Shown here: one piece after another, positions 19,316 to 28,269 of the stretch
Numbering within the stretch: the stretch's first letter is position 1
Layout of the letters: each line of letters starts with the position of its first letter
NCBI GenBank assembly: GCA_029269725.1
Contig: JARJHS010000002.1
Span: 248,001 to 312,000 of the forward strand
Length of the DNA stretch: 64,000 bases
Origin: Pollutibacter soli
Lineage (GTDB): Bacteria > Bacteroidota > Bacteroidia > Chitinophagales > Chitinophagaceae
Direction of reading: 5' to 3'
The notes under the pieces: model-generated
Database searches by the model: none
What the model was told of the DNA's origin: nothing
Seen by the model: only the letters and a program-made list of their open reading frames with translations
Made by a program: the position numbers and the translations under genes

Positions 19316-19953
19316 CAGAGATTGTTCTTCAGGGCAACGACTCCGTAAGCCAATGCAAGACCAAAAATAACCAGTATCGTTCCGGAAATCTTATTGATCA
19401 ATGAAATATTATGAACAGTAAGTTTATCACGAATCTTTCCCGCCATTAAAACTTTTAATACATCTGCAATCATATTCAGGGCAAGACAGACAGAAAAAAT
19501 GACGATACGCTGCCAGATGGAATGATTCACTGCAAAAGCAGTTGCGTTAACCAGCCAGAACAGCATCACACTGGGATTGAGTGTATTAATAAAAAATCCA
19601 GAAAGCATAATTCTGGCAAAATCACTCTTACTGAACTTTGTTGTGTTGCTAAGATCAGCTTTAGTCAGTTTTACTTTCTTAAAAAAGACATAATAAATAC
19701 CCATAGCAACCAGGAAACCACTTCCAACTAAAGCAATTGTCGATTTGTATTCCAGCATCTGGCGGACCAGTTCCGAAAACATATTGCTGACAACAACAAG
19801 AATAATATCACTGATCCAGACTCCGGCGATAAAACTGAAACCACCACGATGACCATTATTCAGGCTCTGTTTAAGAATAGTAAATATTACCGGCCCAACC
19901 GATAACACAAGGATTAACCCAAGTCCGAGTCCTTTAATAATTGATTCAGTCAT
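19315..19953 (-). CDS. LysE/RhtB-family amino acid exporter
   Basis: 212 residues with about six membrane segments. The N-terminus (GLGLGLILVLSVGPVIFTILKQSL) matches the LysE signature with its conserved GP motif, and FFINTLNPSVMLFW is the second family motif. Members export amino acids or similar small molecules across the inner membrane; the substrate here is unknown. It is the first gene of a two-gene unit with the hypothetical protein downstream. Confidence 0.88.
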   Translation of the reverse strand: MTESIIKGLGLGLILVLSVGPVIFTILKQSLNNGHRGGFSFIAGVWISDIILVVVSNMFSELVRQMLEYKSTIALVGSGFLVAMGIYYVFFKKVKLTKADLSNTTKFSKSDFARIMLSGFFINTLNPSVMLFWLVNATAFAVNHSIWQRIVIFSVCLALNMIADVLKVLMAGKIRDKLTVHNISLINKISGTILVIFGLALAYGVVALKNNL

Positions 19954-20058
19954 GCCCGATGAAGATGCTGCAATGATGCATTCTGCTGAGAAAAGAGTCG
20001 TTTCAGCAGGTGGATTTTTTAGCTGACAATATTAAGCTAAATCAGTTTAAAGAGAAGA

Positions 20059-21594
20059 TTATATAGTACCGGTAGCAATAAATTTTTGCCAGTCTTCCAT
20101 GATCTGGCCTTTGAGTACCCGAGGAAATTTATGCTGCCCTCCGACTTTACCTTTTAATCTCATGAAATCGAGAAACCTGCTTTCAGGTAGTACATCAAGG
20201 AACACTTCTTTCAACGCACTTTTTCGTTCAACAGCATAATCATCATTGAGCTGTTTGAGACGTTCATCGATTTTTTTACATAACACTTCCTTGTCGATCT
20301 TGTCGTCAGAAGCCACATACCAGTGATGCGCAAAAAAACTTTTGTACGGAACACCTGCAACAGTAAACTCAGGAATGATCACATTCAATTCTTCACTGGC
20401 GAGTTTTAATGCTTTGTTCATGTTGTCGACACTCAGGTGCTCGCCAACAAGACTTAAAAAATGTTTGGTTCTGCCGGTGATAATGATCTCGCATCTTTCT
20501 TTGTCGGTGAAACGGATAGTGTCACCGATCAGGTATCGCCATGCTCCGGCGGAAGTACTGATCAGTAATGCATAATCTTTTCCTTCTTCCACTTCGTGAA
20601 TCATGAGCGCATTCGGATTGCGGATCATGTTTCCTGAAGAATCAAAATTCTTATCATCAAAAGGAACAAATTCGCAAAAGATATGACCATTGGTGACCAG
20701 TCGCATGCCTTTCGGATCCTGCCGGTCCTGGTAAGCTATAAACCCTTCGGACGCGAGATAGGTTTCAATATAAGTGAGCGGCTTGCCCAACAATTTTTCA
20801 AATCCCTTTTTATAAGGATCAAATGCAACGCCACCGTGCACATAAAAAGCAAGATTGGGCCAGATCTCATGGATGTTTTTCAGATTATATCTTTCAATCA
20901 CCATTTCCATACACATCTGGATCCATGCAGGAACACCAACAACAAATCCGATATCCCAGTTGGGAGCCTGCTGAACAATTTCTTCCAGCTTGACATTCCA
21001 GTCCCGTGTACGCGCAATTTTTTTACCTGGTTTATAAAAAGGAGAAAACCAGAACGGTGCTTTTTTAGCTGTGATACCGCTAAGATCTCCGGCATAATAT
21101 CCGGGTCCTTTCTCAAGATCAGTGCTTCCACCCAGCATCATCCAACCCTTACCCACCGACTTCCATGGAATACCATCGTAGTTGCGAAGAGAAAGGAGTT
21201 GTTTAATCATAACGAGCCTGTTACCTCGCATGAGATCCTGGGTGATAGGAATATACTTGCTCGCACTTTCGGAAGTGCCTGAACTTAATGCAAAATATTT
21301 AATCCTTCCGGGCCAGCACACATCAGGAAGATTCTGTAATGTCCGATGCCAGAAATCTTTATAGAGCGTATTGTAATCGTAAGTAGGAACCTGCTCCTGG
21401 AATTTTTTGATGATATGCCTGTCCATCAGGATCTGGTCGAAAAAAAACTTCTGACCAAACTCTGTATGCCTTGCCTTCTTCAGCAACTTTTTTAAAACGC
21501 GCAATTGCTGATGCTTCGGTGAATTACCCCGGAGATTCAAAGCCTTTGCAATCGTTTTAGGAAGATGAAATTCAATTATCGGCATCTTATGCAA
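20059..21594 (-). CDS. GH3-family acyl-adenylating enzyme
   Basis: 511 residues, full length for the bacterial GH3 auxin-responsive promoter family. Motifs are YFALSSGTSESASKYIP (ATP/phosphate loop), YIETYLASEGF and GAWRYLIGDTIRF (the conserved Tyr/Asp of the adenylating fold). These enzymes activate a carboxylate with ATP and often join it to an amine; plant members make auxin-amino acid conjugates, while substrates of Bacteroidota members are unknown. The start could also be the ATG three codons downstream. Single gene. Confidence 0.85.
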   Translation of the reverse strand: MHKMPIIEFHLPKTIAKALNLRGNSPKHQQLRVLKKLLKKARHTEFGQKFFFDQILMDRHIIKKFQEQVPTYDYNTLYKDFWHRTLQNLPDVCWPGRIKYFALSSGTSESASKYIPITQDLMRGNRLVMIKQLLSLRNYDGIPWKSVGKGWMMLGGSTDLEKGPGYYAGDLSGITAKKAPFWFSPFYKPGKKIARTRDWNVKLEEIVQQAPNWDIGFVVGVPAWIQMCMEMVIERYNLKNIHEIWPNLAFYVHGGVAFDPYKKGFEKLLGKPLTYIETYLASEGFIAYQDRQDPKGMRLVTNGHIFCEFVPFDDKNFDSSGNMIRNPNALMIHEVEEGKDYALLISTSAGAWRYLIGDTIRFTDKERCEIIITGRTKHFLSLVGEHLSVDNMNKALKLASEELNVIIPEFTVAGVPYKSFFAHHWYVASDDKIDKEVLCKKIDERLKQLNDDYAVERKSALKEVFLDVLPESRFLDFMRLKGKVGGQHKFPRVLKGQIMEDWQKFIATGTI

Positions 21595-21629
21595 TATAGT
21601 GTTTTAAGCAAGATAAAATTCGAGGCAAA

Positions 21630-23567
21630 CTATCCGCAAAGTTGACGGTAATTTTTCAGAATAAGCGTGATATCGTTATATACACTGTAATCACGTGCAT
21701 ATAGCTTATCAACCTGCTCAACATTCACAGCCTGCAAACCACGTATGGCAACAGGCATTCCATTTCCTGCGATTATGCTTTTTCGTAAAAATGGTAACCC
21801 GGGCGTGTTGGTGAAATAACCAACCCAGGTTCTTTTTCCAATCAGCACCTGCCAGGCATTGCCGAATGTTTTTAACGGTTTCCTAAGAAAAAAAATACCG
21901 ATCGGAAAACTGATGATCAGCAATATCGATGAAGCAATGTCAACCAGTCTTTTTAAACGTTGATTTACCGGAGAAGAAAGTGCATAGCCTGATTCTTCTG
22001 ATAGAATTTCACCCGCTTCATCTTTGGAATCACTACCCACAATGCTCATTGAACCGCTTCCACTGATTCTGAAACGAAGATTGCCTTTTAATGTCGATAT
22101 TAAACCAATGATCTCTTTAAAACTCAGGCCATTTTCGCAAAAGATAATTTCACGAATGGAAGACTCTTTTATCAATATGTCCAGCTGCTTCTTATCAACA
22201 GATGGGTTGTTGCTATTTTCAATTACAGGTACGCGTCCAAAAACCCTTTCATTTCTTCCGGAATTTTTCAGCAGGTATAAAATTCTTTCATATTCACGCT
22301 CCGTTCCTGCAACTATCGTCTGTAATTTTTTTCCTTTTTCCGGAGGATCAAGAATTCCAAACTGAATGAAAATGGATCTGCATATGCGCAGCAATAGAAA
22401 AGAAAGAACTATTCCTGAGAGTAAAATTCCCCTTGAAAATCTGAACTGTTCCGGCCAGAGTGAATAACAGGAAATGATAATCACTGCTGCAATACCTGTT
22501 GATTTTATTAACTGACCAGGTTTGCCTGGCTTATCATACAAACCTGTGTAGTAGGAGGCGATCATGAACAGAATCGAAAAAAAAGGAAATGCAATCGTTA
22601 ACAGATGCCTCGAATAACTGATATCAGGTCGCACAAAACGGTTCCACAAATATTTCGCGATCCAGAATGATAAGAGAATCAGGGCCGCATCGATCAGTGG
22701 GAGTCCTGCATTTCGAATAAAATTGCCAATTGCAGTCAGTATCGCCCGGATCCAGATAGATATCCGTATAAAAAAAAGAACAAAACCAGCTTTCACTCCT
22801 TTAAGGTGTTTTTTTACAAACAGCGACATCGCTTTATAAAACAACCTGACATAATTGAGCGAACCTTTTTTTGTACTTTCTCCTTTGAAATGAATGATGG
22901 TCGTATCAGCAAAATAAACATTTTTAAATCCCGCTTTTTGTATCCGGTAACTGAGATCAATATCTTCTCCGTACATGAAAAACATTTCATCGAAACCGCC
23001 CGTGATATCCAATACCTTTTTTCGGATCATCATAAATGCACCTGACAGAACATCCGTTTCATGAACTACCTGCTGATTCATGTGACCCATATGATACCTT
23101 GCAAACACAGGTGATTTAGGAAACAATGATGCGAGGCCGGTCAACTTAAAAAAAGAAATCAGCGGCGATGGAAAAGAGCGACGGCTTTCGCGAAGAAAAT
23201 GACCCGTGCCGTCAATCATTTGAACGCCCAACGCACCAACGGTCTTGTTTGCATCAAAATATGCGAGGCACTTTTTAAAACAGTCCTCCGGTACAATCGT
23301 GTCCGGGTTAAGGAAAAGAATGTACTCGCCTCTTGCTATGTTTAAAAGTTGATTGTTGGCTTTTGCAAAACCAGTATTCTCTTCATTCCAGGAAAATCGG
23401 ATGTTATTGAATCTTTCCGAGAGGTATTCACGTGAACCATCGGTGGAAGCATTATCTGCTACCAGCACCTCCGCGTCGATATGTTGAATAGCTTTCTGCA
23501 CAGAAAGCAGGCACTGCTCAAGAAAATGCCTGACATTATAACTCACTATGATGATCGATAACCGCAT
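21630..23567 (-). CDS. GT2 glycosyltransferase fused to a degenerate polyprenyl sugar-transferase-like region
   Basis: 645 residues from the ATG at 23567; an upstream in-frame ATG at 23618 is less likely. Residues 1-270 are a GT2/GT-A domain (MRLSIIIVSYN, VLVADNASTDGS, LFLNPDTIVPED, MYGEDIDLSYR). Several membrane segments follow, then a nucleotide-binding-like part (TIVAGTEREYERILYLL). The C-terminus resembles the start and end of a bacterial sugar transferase (KRLVDIASSILLIISFPI, GKRTWVGY, YARDYSVYNDITLILKNYR), but the central basic and acidic catalytic motifs of that family are missing. It probably acts in surface glycan synthesis. The C-terminal part may be regulatory or structural. Confidence 0.8.
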   Translation of the reverse strand: MRLSIIIVSYNVRHFLEQCLLSVQKAIQHIDAEVLVADNASTDGSREYLSERFNNIRFSWNEENTGFAKANNQLLNIARGEYILFLNPDTIVPEDCFKKCLAYFDANKTVGALGVQMIDGTGHFLRESRRSFPSPLISFFKLTGLASLFPKSPVFARYHMGHMNQQVVHETDVLSGAFMMIRKKVLDITGGFDEMFFMYGEDIDLSYRIQKAGFKNVYFADTTIIHFKGESTKKGSLNYVRLFYKAMSLFVKKHLKGVKAGFVLFFIRISIWIRAILTAIGNFIRNAGLPLIDAALILLSFWIAKYLWNRFVRPDISYSRHLLTIAFPFFSILFMIASYYTGLYDKPGKPGQLIKSTGIAAVIIISCYSLWPEQFRFSRGILLSGIVLSFLLLRICRSIFIQFGILDPPEKGKKLQTIVAGTEREYERILYLLKNSGRNERVFGRVPVIENSNNPSVDKKQLDILIKESSIREIIFCENGLSFKEIIGLISTLKGNLRFRISGSGSMSIVGSDSKDEAGEILSEESGYALSSPVNQRLKRLVDIASSILLIISFPIGIFFLRKPLKTFGNAWQVLIGKRTWVGYFTNTPGLPFLRKSIIAGNGMPVAIRGLQAVNVEQVDKLYARDYSVYNDITLILKNYRQLCG

Positions 23568-23756
23568 GATATATAACTCGGAAAATACGGATGAATTCGG
23601 AATTAAGTATTGGTACAATGAAAAGCATTCTCAGTTGCGATTAAAGATCGAGGGATACGGCCAGTAAAAAAAACATGGTTTCAAACGATGAATGAATTGC
23701 TTTGGTTCTTGACCACAATCCATAAATTCGTTTTCTTTTTATCTAATAATCACTCG

Positions 23757-25607
23757 ATGAAAAAAACGATTGCGATTTGTTATATTCTTTTGAGCGTTGT
23801 GGTTTCCGGATTTTCGCAGGAATGGAAAATTGCGGGAACAAAAATTTCAACGCCATGGGCTTCAAATGTAAATCCTGCATCTGTACACCAGGAGTATCCA
23901 CGCCCGCAAATGGTGAGAAGCAGTTGGATGAACCTGAATGGATTGTGGAATTACACCATTCTTCCCGCTGGTTCGGCAAGCCTCCCTACGGTATATGCTG
24001 GTAAAATACTGGTTCCATTTGCAGTTGAGTCTGCGCTCTCCGGAGTTGGTGCCCGGGTTGGAAAAGATAGTCTTCTGTGGTATGAGCGTGAGCTGGATAT
24101 TTCTTCAGCTATGCGTAAGGGTAAGGTACTTCTGCATTTTGGTGCTGTGGATTGGAGATGCGAAGTATTTGTCAATGGACAGCCTGCCGGTATGCATGAA
24201 GGAGGGTATGATCCATTTAGTTTCGATATCACAGCATTCCTGAAAAAAGGGAATAAACAACAATTGGTTGTAAAAGTGTGGGATCCTTCTGACGATGGTC
24301 CGCAGCCACGCGGCAAGCAGGTAAAGGTTCCGAAAAGCATCTGGTATACACCTGTTACTGGTATCTGGCAGACGGTATGGCTGGAATCGGTTCCTCCAAC
24401 TTATGTCGGCAATATCAAAGCTGTTCCGCAGACTGATCAGCAGGAGCTTAACCTGGAAATACAGGCGAATGGCTTAATTGCAGGTGATGAAATTCGTGCG
24501 ACAGCTCTGCAGGGCGGAAAAACCATCGCCGAAGAAAAACTCGATGCAAATGGCAGCGGAAAGCTGAATATTAAAGACGCGGTTTTGTGGTCGCCTTCGA
24601 ATCCTCATCTGTATGATCTTAAAATTGGGATCTACAGAAAAGGTAAAAAGATTGATGAAGTGAGTTCTTACTTCGCTATGCGGAAAATATCAATGAAGCC
24701 GGATAAAAATGGTATTCAACGTATGCTTCTCAATGATCAGTTTTTATTCCAGTACGGCCCGTTGGATCAGGGGTGGTGGCCCGATGGACTTTATACAGCT
24801 CCATCGGACGAGGCACTAAAATTTGATATCGTTAAAACCAGGGAAATGGGTTTTAACATGATTCGTAAACATGTGAAAACAGAACCAGCACTTTGGTACT
24901 ACTACTGTGATCAGTTGGGAATGCTGGTATGGCAGGATATGCCGAGTGGCGATATGGGTAACCGTTGGGAGAGCCGGCCGGGAATTACCGGTCTGCAAAC
25001 TGATAAAGACCGGACGCCTGAATCTGAAAAGATTTATCGCACGGAATGGAAGGAGATCGTAACCGATTTCGGCCATTTCCCCTCAATTGTTGTCTGGGTA
25101 CCTTTCAACGAAGCATGGGGTCAGTTCAAAACAAAACAGATAGCAGACTGGACAACCCAGATGGACCCTTCCCGCCTGGTAAACAGCGCCAGCGGCGGAA
25201 ACTTTGAGTTCGCAGGAAATATTTTTGACCTGCACAATTATCCTGAACCGGCAATGCCGACACCGGAATTGTTTGGTGCGAAGGAAATACTTGTATTGGG
25301 TGAGTTCGGTGGATTGGGACTACCCGTTGAAAATCATACGTGGCAGGATAAAAACAACTGGGGTTACCAGAGTTTTAAAAATAAAGATGAGCTGTACAAC
25401 AGGTACTCCGAATTCATTGGACGAATACCGGCACTGATCGAAAAAGGTCTTTCGGCGGCTGTGTACACGCAAACCACTGATGTTGAAATCGAAACCAATG
25501 GGCTCATGACCTATGATCGTAAAGTCATCAAAATGGATGAAGCAAAACTGAAGGCCATTCATCAGAAGTTATATGATGATGCATTAGGGAAAAAGTTTAT
25601 GCCATGA
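23757..25607 (+). CDS. Glycoside hydrolase family 2 enzyme, exported
   Basis: 616 residues from the ATG at 23757, which gives a signal peptide (KKTIAICYILLSVVVSGFSQ). In order: sugar-binding jelly roll (LHFGAVDWRCEVFVNG, GGYDPFSFD), Ig-like domain, then a TIM barrel with GFNMIRKHVKTEP, the likely acid/base Glu in PFNEAWGQ (about residue 452) and a nucleophile Glu in LGEFGG (about residue 516). GH2 includes beta-galactosidases, beta-mannosidases and beta-glucuronidases; specificity cannot be decided. It probably acts in the periplasm. The single gene is followed by the AACGTT-type repeat. Confidence 0.87.
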   Translation: MKKTIAICYILLSVVVSGFSQEWKIAGTKISTPWASNVNPASVHQEYPRPQMVRSSWMNLNGLWNYTILPAGSASLPTVYAGKILVPFAVESALSGVGARVGKDSLLWYERELDISSAMRKGKVLLHFGAVDWRCEVFVNGQPAGMHEGGYDPFSFDITAFLKKGNKQQLVVKVWDPSDDGPQPRGKQVKVPKSIWYTPVTGIWQTVWLESVPPTYVGNIKAVPQTDQQELNLEIQANGLIAGDEIRATALQGGKTIAEEKLDANGSGKLNIKDAVLWSPSNPHLYDLKIGIYRKGKKIDEVSSYFAMRKISMKPDKNGIQRMLLNDQFLFQYGPLDQGWWPDGLYTAPSDEALKFDIVKTREMGFNMIRKHVKTEPALWYYYCDQLGMLVWQDMPSGDMGNRWESRPGITGLQTDKDRTPESEKIYRTEWKEIVTDFGHFPSIVVWVPFNEAWGQFKTKQIADWTTQMDPSRLVNSASGGNFEFAGNIFDLHNYPEPAMPTPELFGAKEILVLGEFGGLGLPVENHTWQDKNNWGYQSFKNKDELYNRYSEFIGRIPALIEKGLSAAVYTQTTDVEIETNGLMTYDRKVIKMDEAKLKAIHQKLYDDALGKKFMP

Positions 25608-25611
25608 CGTT

Positions 25612-25680
25612 TTACGTTCAACGTTAAACGCTCAACGCAGGATCTTAACTTTCAACTTTTCACTTAAAACTTAGAACTTC
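25612..25680. repeat. AACGTT-type intergenic repeat copy after the GH2 gene
   Basis: ACGTTCAACGTTAAACG at 25614-25630 equals 18712-18728 exactly (17/17). It is followed by ACTTTCAACTTTTCACTT-type text like that near 28080 and 28240. Confidence 0.75.
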
Positions 25681-25711
25681 TTTTGTACATTTAATTCTCA
25701 AACATTGCTAT

Positions 25712-26284
25712 ATGAACAGACGTGATGCGTTAAACAGGGTCGCACTGATACTGGGAGGAACCGTAGTTGGAGGCGCGGCTTTTTTAGAAGGCTGTAAATC
25801 CGGCGGTGATAAACTGGCTGTGGGTCTTCCATTCTCTGCCGAAAACATTTCTTTCCTTGATGAAGTTGCAGAAACCATTATTCCGACAACAAGCACACCT
25901 GGCGCGAAAGCTGCAAAAGTGGGTGAGTTTATGAATACAATGGTTGTTGATTGTTATACAGAAGGCGATCAGAAAGTATTTGTGGAAGGGCTGCAGAAAA
26001 TTGAAGATGCAAGTCAGAAGAAAAACAGCAAATCATTTATGTCTTCGAGCCCTGAAGAAAAGAAGGCTTTGCTTACAGAGATAGACAATGAATTAAAGGC
26101 CTACAATAAAAATAAAAAAGACGGCGAACCAAATCATTATTTCGGTTTGATGAAACAATTAACCCTCCTGGGTTATTTCACTTCCGAAGTCGGTGCCACA
26201 CAAGCCCTGCGATACATAGCTGTTCCTGGAAAGTATGAAGGATGTATTCCTTATACAAAAGGAGAAAAAGCCTGGGCCACCTAG
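25712..26284 (+). CDS. Gluconate 2-dehydrogenase subunit 3-family protein
   Basis: 190 residues. A Tat-like N-terminus (MNRRDALNRVALILGG) leads to a lipobox-like FLEGC. The body matches the small subunit of flavin-dependent gluconate/sugar dehydrogenases (ISFLDEVAETIIPTTSTPGAKAA, FGLMKQLTLLGYFTSE, PGKYEGCIPY). In known complexes it works with a GMC-type FAD subunit and a cytochrome c. No GMC gene is found here: the next gene, behind a terminator, is an isomerase. The partner must be encoded elsewhere or be missing. Confidence 0.85.
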   Translation: MNRRDALNRVALILGGTVVGGAAFLEGCKSGGDKLAVGLPFSAENISFLDEVAETIIPTTSTPGAKAAKVGEFMNTMVVDCYTEGDQKVFVEGLQKIEDASQKKNSKSFMSSSPEEKKALLTEIDNELKAYNKNKKDGEPNHYFGLMKQLTLLGYFTSEVGATQALRYIAVPGKYEGCIPYTKGEKAWAT

Positions 26285-26304
26285 TAAAATTGTAAATAGA
26301 TTCA

Positions 26305-26338
26305 CTGCCGCGTCCGAAAGACCGGCAGATTTTTTTTA
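26305..26338 (+). terminator. Terminator after the gluconate dehydrogenase subunit gene
   Basis: Stem CTGCCG (26305-26310) / CGGCAG (26323-26328), then ATTTTTTTT. Confidence 0.75.
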
Positions 26339-26356
26339 AACCCAATATTGATTGCC

Positions 26357-27292
26357 ATGACTTTCGACAGAAGAAAATTTCTGAGAACTACTGGTTTATT
26401 TGCATCAGGTATCGCCCTGGGTGCCAGCGCTTGTAATTCCGAAGCTAAAAAAGAAAATGCAGATTCATCAGCAACTGCTCCCGCAGATACCGCATCGACA
26501 GCAGCTGCAGCTCCACAGGGAACAGCACTTCCGCTTTTTGGTATCCAGTTGTATACCTTACGTGATGATCTTCCAAAAGATCCGAAAGGCATTCTGAAAC
26601 AACTTGCAGGTTTTGGATATAAACAAGCCGAAGGATTCGAAGGAAATAAAGGACTCTTCTGGGGAATGAGCAATACTGAGTTTAAAAAGTATATGGATGA
26701 GATCGGGATGGATTTTGTTTCCAGCCATTGCGACATCAATAAAAATTTCGAAAAGAAAGCCGCCGAGGCCGGAGCCATCGGGATGAAATACCTGATCTCG
26801 CCTTATATCGGTCCGCAGAAAACATTGGATGATTACAAAAAATTTGCGGACACATTCAACAAACTCGGTGAAGTCTGCAAAAAGAACGGATTGAAATTCG
26901 CTTATCACAATCACGGCTATACTTTCGAACAAATCGATGGACAATATCCGCAGGATGTACTGATGCAGAATACAGATCCTGCATTGGTGGATTTTGAAAT
27001 GGATATTTATTGGGTGGTATATCCTGGTCAGGACCCACTGACCTGGTTGAAAAAATATCCTAATCGCTGGAGACTGTGCCACGTAAAAGATCGCATGAAA
27101 AATGCGGGTCCGAAAGAAGACAATGCATCAACCGATCTCGGTACAGGTTCAATAGACTTTGCAACGATTCTGAAAGAGGCGAAAGCGCAGGGAATGGAAT
27201 ATTATATTGTAGAGCAGGAGCGCTATGATAATAGTACGCCGTTGAAGAGCGCAGAAGTGGATGCGCAATACCTGAAGAATCTGAAAATCTGA
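26357..27292 (+). CDS. Tat-exported sugar phosphate isomerase/epimerase-like TIM-barrel protein
   Basis: 311 residues from the ATG at 26357 (TTG at 26348 in frame). A twin-arginine signal (DRRKFLRTTGLF) ends at a lipobox-like GASAC. An Ala/Thr/Ser-rich linker (about 30-55) leads to an AP-endonuclease 2/xylose isomerase-like barrel with LPLFGIQLYTLRDDL, GLKFAYHNHGYTFE, DFEMDIYWV, CHVKDR and YYIVEQE, which supply the usual metal-binding Glu/Asp/His. Such secreted barrels in this phylum act on sugars or sugar acids in the periplasm; the substrate is unknown. Confidence 0.85.
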   Translation: MTFDRRKFLRTTGLFASGIALGASACNSEAKKENADSSATAPADTASTAAAAPQGTALPLFGIQLYTLRDDLPKDPKGILKQLAGFGYKQAEGFEGNKGLFWGMSNTEFKKYMDEIGMDFVSSHCDINKNFEKKAAEAGAIGMKYLISPYIGPQKTLDDYKKFADTFNKLGEVCKKNGLKFAYHNHGYTFEQIDGQYPQDVLMQNTDPALVDFEMDIYWVVYPGQDPLTWLKKYPNRWRLCHVKDRMKNAGPKEDNASTDLGTGSIDFATILKEAKAQGMEYYIVEQERYDNSTPLKSAEVDAQYLKNLKI

Positions 27293-27313
27293 CGAGGCAT
27301 TAAAATAATCGGA

Positions 27314-27341
27314 AAACCAGGAATCACTTCCTGGTTTTTTG
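27314..27341 (+). terminator. Terminator after the isomerase gene
   Basis: Stem ACCAGGAA (27316-27323), loop TCAC, TTCCTGGT (27328-27335), then TTTTT. Confidence 0.85.
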
Positions 27342-27392
27342 TTTTGGTATGAATCTATTATGAAGAGATTAACTTAGGAGAAATCATTTTTA

Positions 27393-27818
27393 ATGGACCC
27401 CAGAATTTTCTCCCTTATAATTTCACTCTTCATTTCAACTTTGCTCTGCGCTCAATCCGACGAAGCCATCATCAAGAAAATATTTGCCGACCAGGAAAAA
27501 TCATGGAATAGTGGCAATCTCGATAATTTCATGATCGGCTATTGGGAAAACGATTCACTTATGTACATCGGGTCGTCTGGTATTACATACGGATATGCAC
27601 AAACGCTGGCGCGGTACAAAACAAAATACAGCGACACCGCAAAAATGGGAAAGCTGAAATTTGATATTATCAAACTCAATCCTATCGGACAGGATCATTA
27701 TCTGTTAGTAGGAAGGTTTTATCTGAAAAGATCAGTCGGTGATCTCAGCGGTTATTTTAATCTGCTCTGGAAAAAAATTGACGGTCAATGGAAAATTATT
27801 CTGGATCATAGCAGTTAA
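27393..27818 (+). CDS. Secreted NTF2-like (DUF4440) protein
   Basis: 141 residues. The signal peptide (IFSLIISLFISTLLCAQ) is followed by a SnoaL/NTF2-like fold of the DUF4440 type (IKKIFADQEKSWNSGNLDNFM, WKKIDGQWKIILDHSS). The family is a small cone-shaped fold used for binding or catalysis of unknown ligands. An AGGAG stretch at 27376-27380, 12 bp before the ATG, is one of the few Shine-Dalgarno-like sites in the window. It is convergent with the next small gene, one base apart. Confidence 0.75.
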   Translation: MDPRIFSLIISLFISTLLCAQSDEAIIKKIFADQEKSWNSGNLDNFMIGYWENDSLMYIGSSGITYGYAQTLARYKTKYSDTAKMGKLKFDIIKLNPIGQDHYLLVGRFYLKRSVGDLSGYFNLLWKKIDGQWKIILDHSS

Positions 27819-27819
27819 C

Positions 27820-28050
27820 CTATTTCAGGTGTGGTTTCCACCACCTGATCAATAACCATATCAATAAAACGAAACTGCCGATCAGCCATAGATAAAAAAT
27901 AATATTACCGATGCCGGGTTTATCATTCCAGAAAGCCCAGCCTAACTGAAAACCGAATATTACATTCAGAAACATCCACAGAAATCCTGCGGTCAATGTC
28001 CATCCGATTCTTTGCAGAAATTTTCTTACTTCAGGTTCCATTGAACTCAT
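27820..28050 (-). CDS. Small two-helix membrane protein
   Basis: 76 residues, family not recognised. Two hydrophobic segments (LTAGFLWMFLNVIFGFQLGWAF and IIFYLWLIGSFVLLIWLLI, given as their cores) and a basic Trp-rich C-terminus (RWWKPHLK) are consistent with a real small inner-membrane protein. It has coding-like composition and abuts its convergent neighbour closely. Function unknown. Confidence 0.6.
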   Translation of the reverse strand: MSSMEPEVRKFLQRIGWTLTAGFLWMFLNVIFGFQLGWAFWNDKPGIGNIIFYLWLIGSFVLLIWLLIRWWKPHLK

Positions 28051-28059
28051 ATGTAAAAG

Positions 28060-28265
28060 TAAGGAGTAAGGAGTAAGCAGAGGTTGAAAGTTTAAGGTTG
28101 AAGGTTAAAAATCTACTGTTGTGGAATTCAGAATTTTCAGGTTTTGTAAGCAGGTATTTATTCGCTAATTAATGATTCAAACCGGTATAAGCATTTTAAG
28201 CATTTTAAGGGAAGCGACGCTGCGTACGTCATATGCTTACTTTCAACTTTTAACTTTAAACCTTC
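28060..28265. repeat. Noncoding gap with GTTGAAGGTT / AACCTTCAAC-type repeats
   Basis: Short related words recur in both orientations: AAGGAGTAAGGAGTAAG and GGTTGAAAGTTTAAGGTTGA near 28065-28100, AAGCATTTTAAGCATTTTAAG near 28190-28210, and TTTCAACTTTTAACTTTAAA near 28241. They resemble the stretches near 18580 and 25650. No gene is seen here. Confidence 0.6.
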
Positions 28266-28269
28266 AACT

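Noticed and set aside
20000-20030. CTGCTGA / TCAGCAG inverted repeat near the LysE gene
   Set aside because: The stem is only 7 bp with a long loop and is not followed by a T-run in either direction that suits a neighbouring gene.
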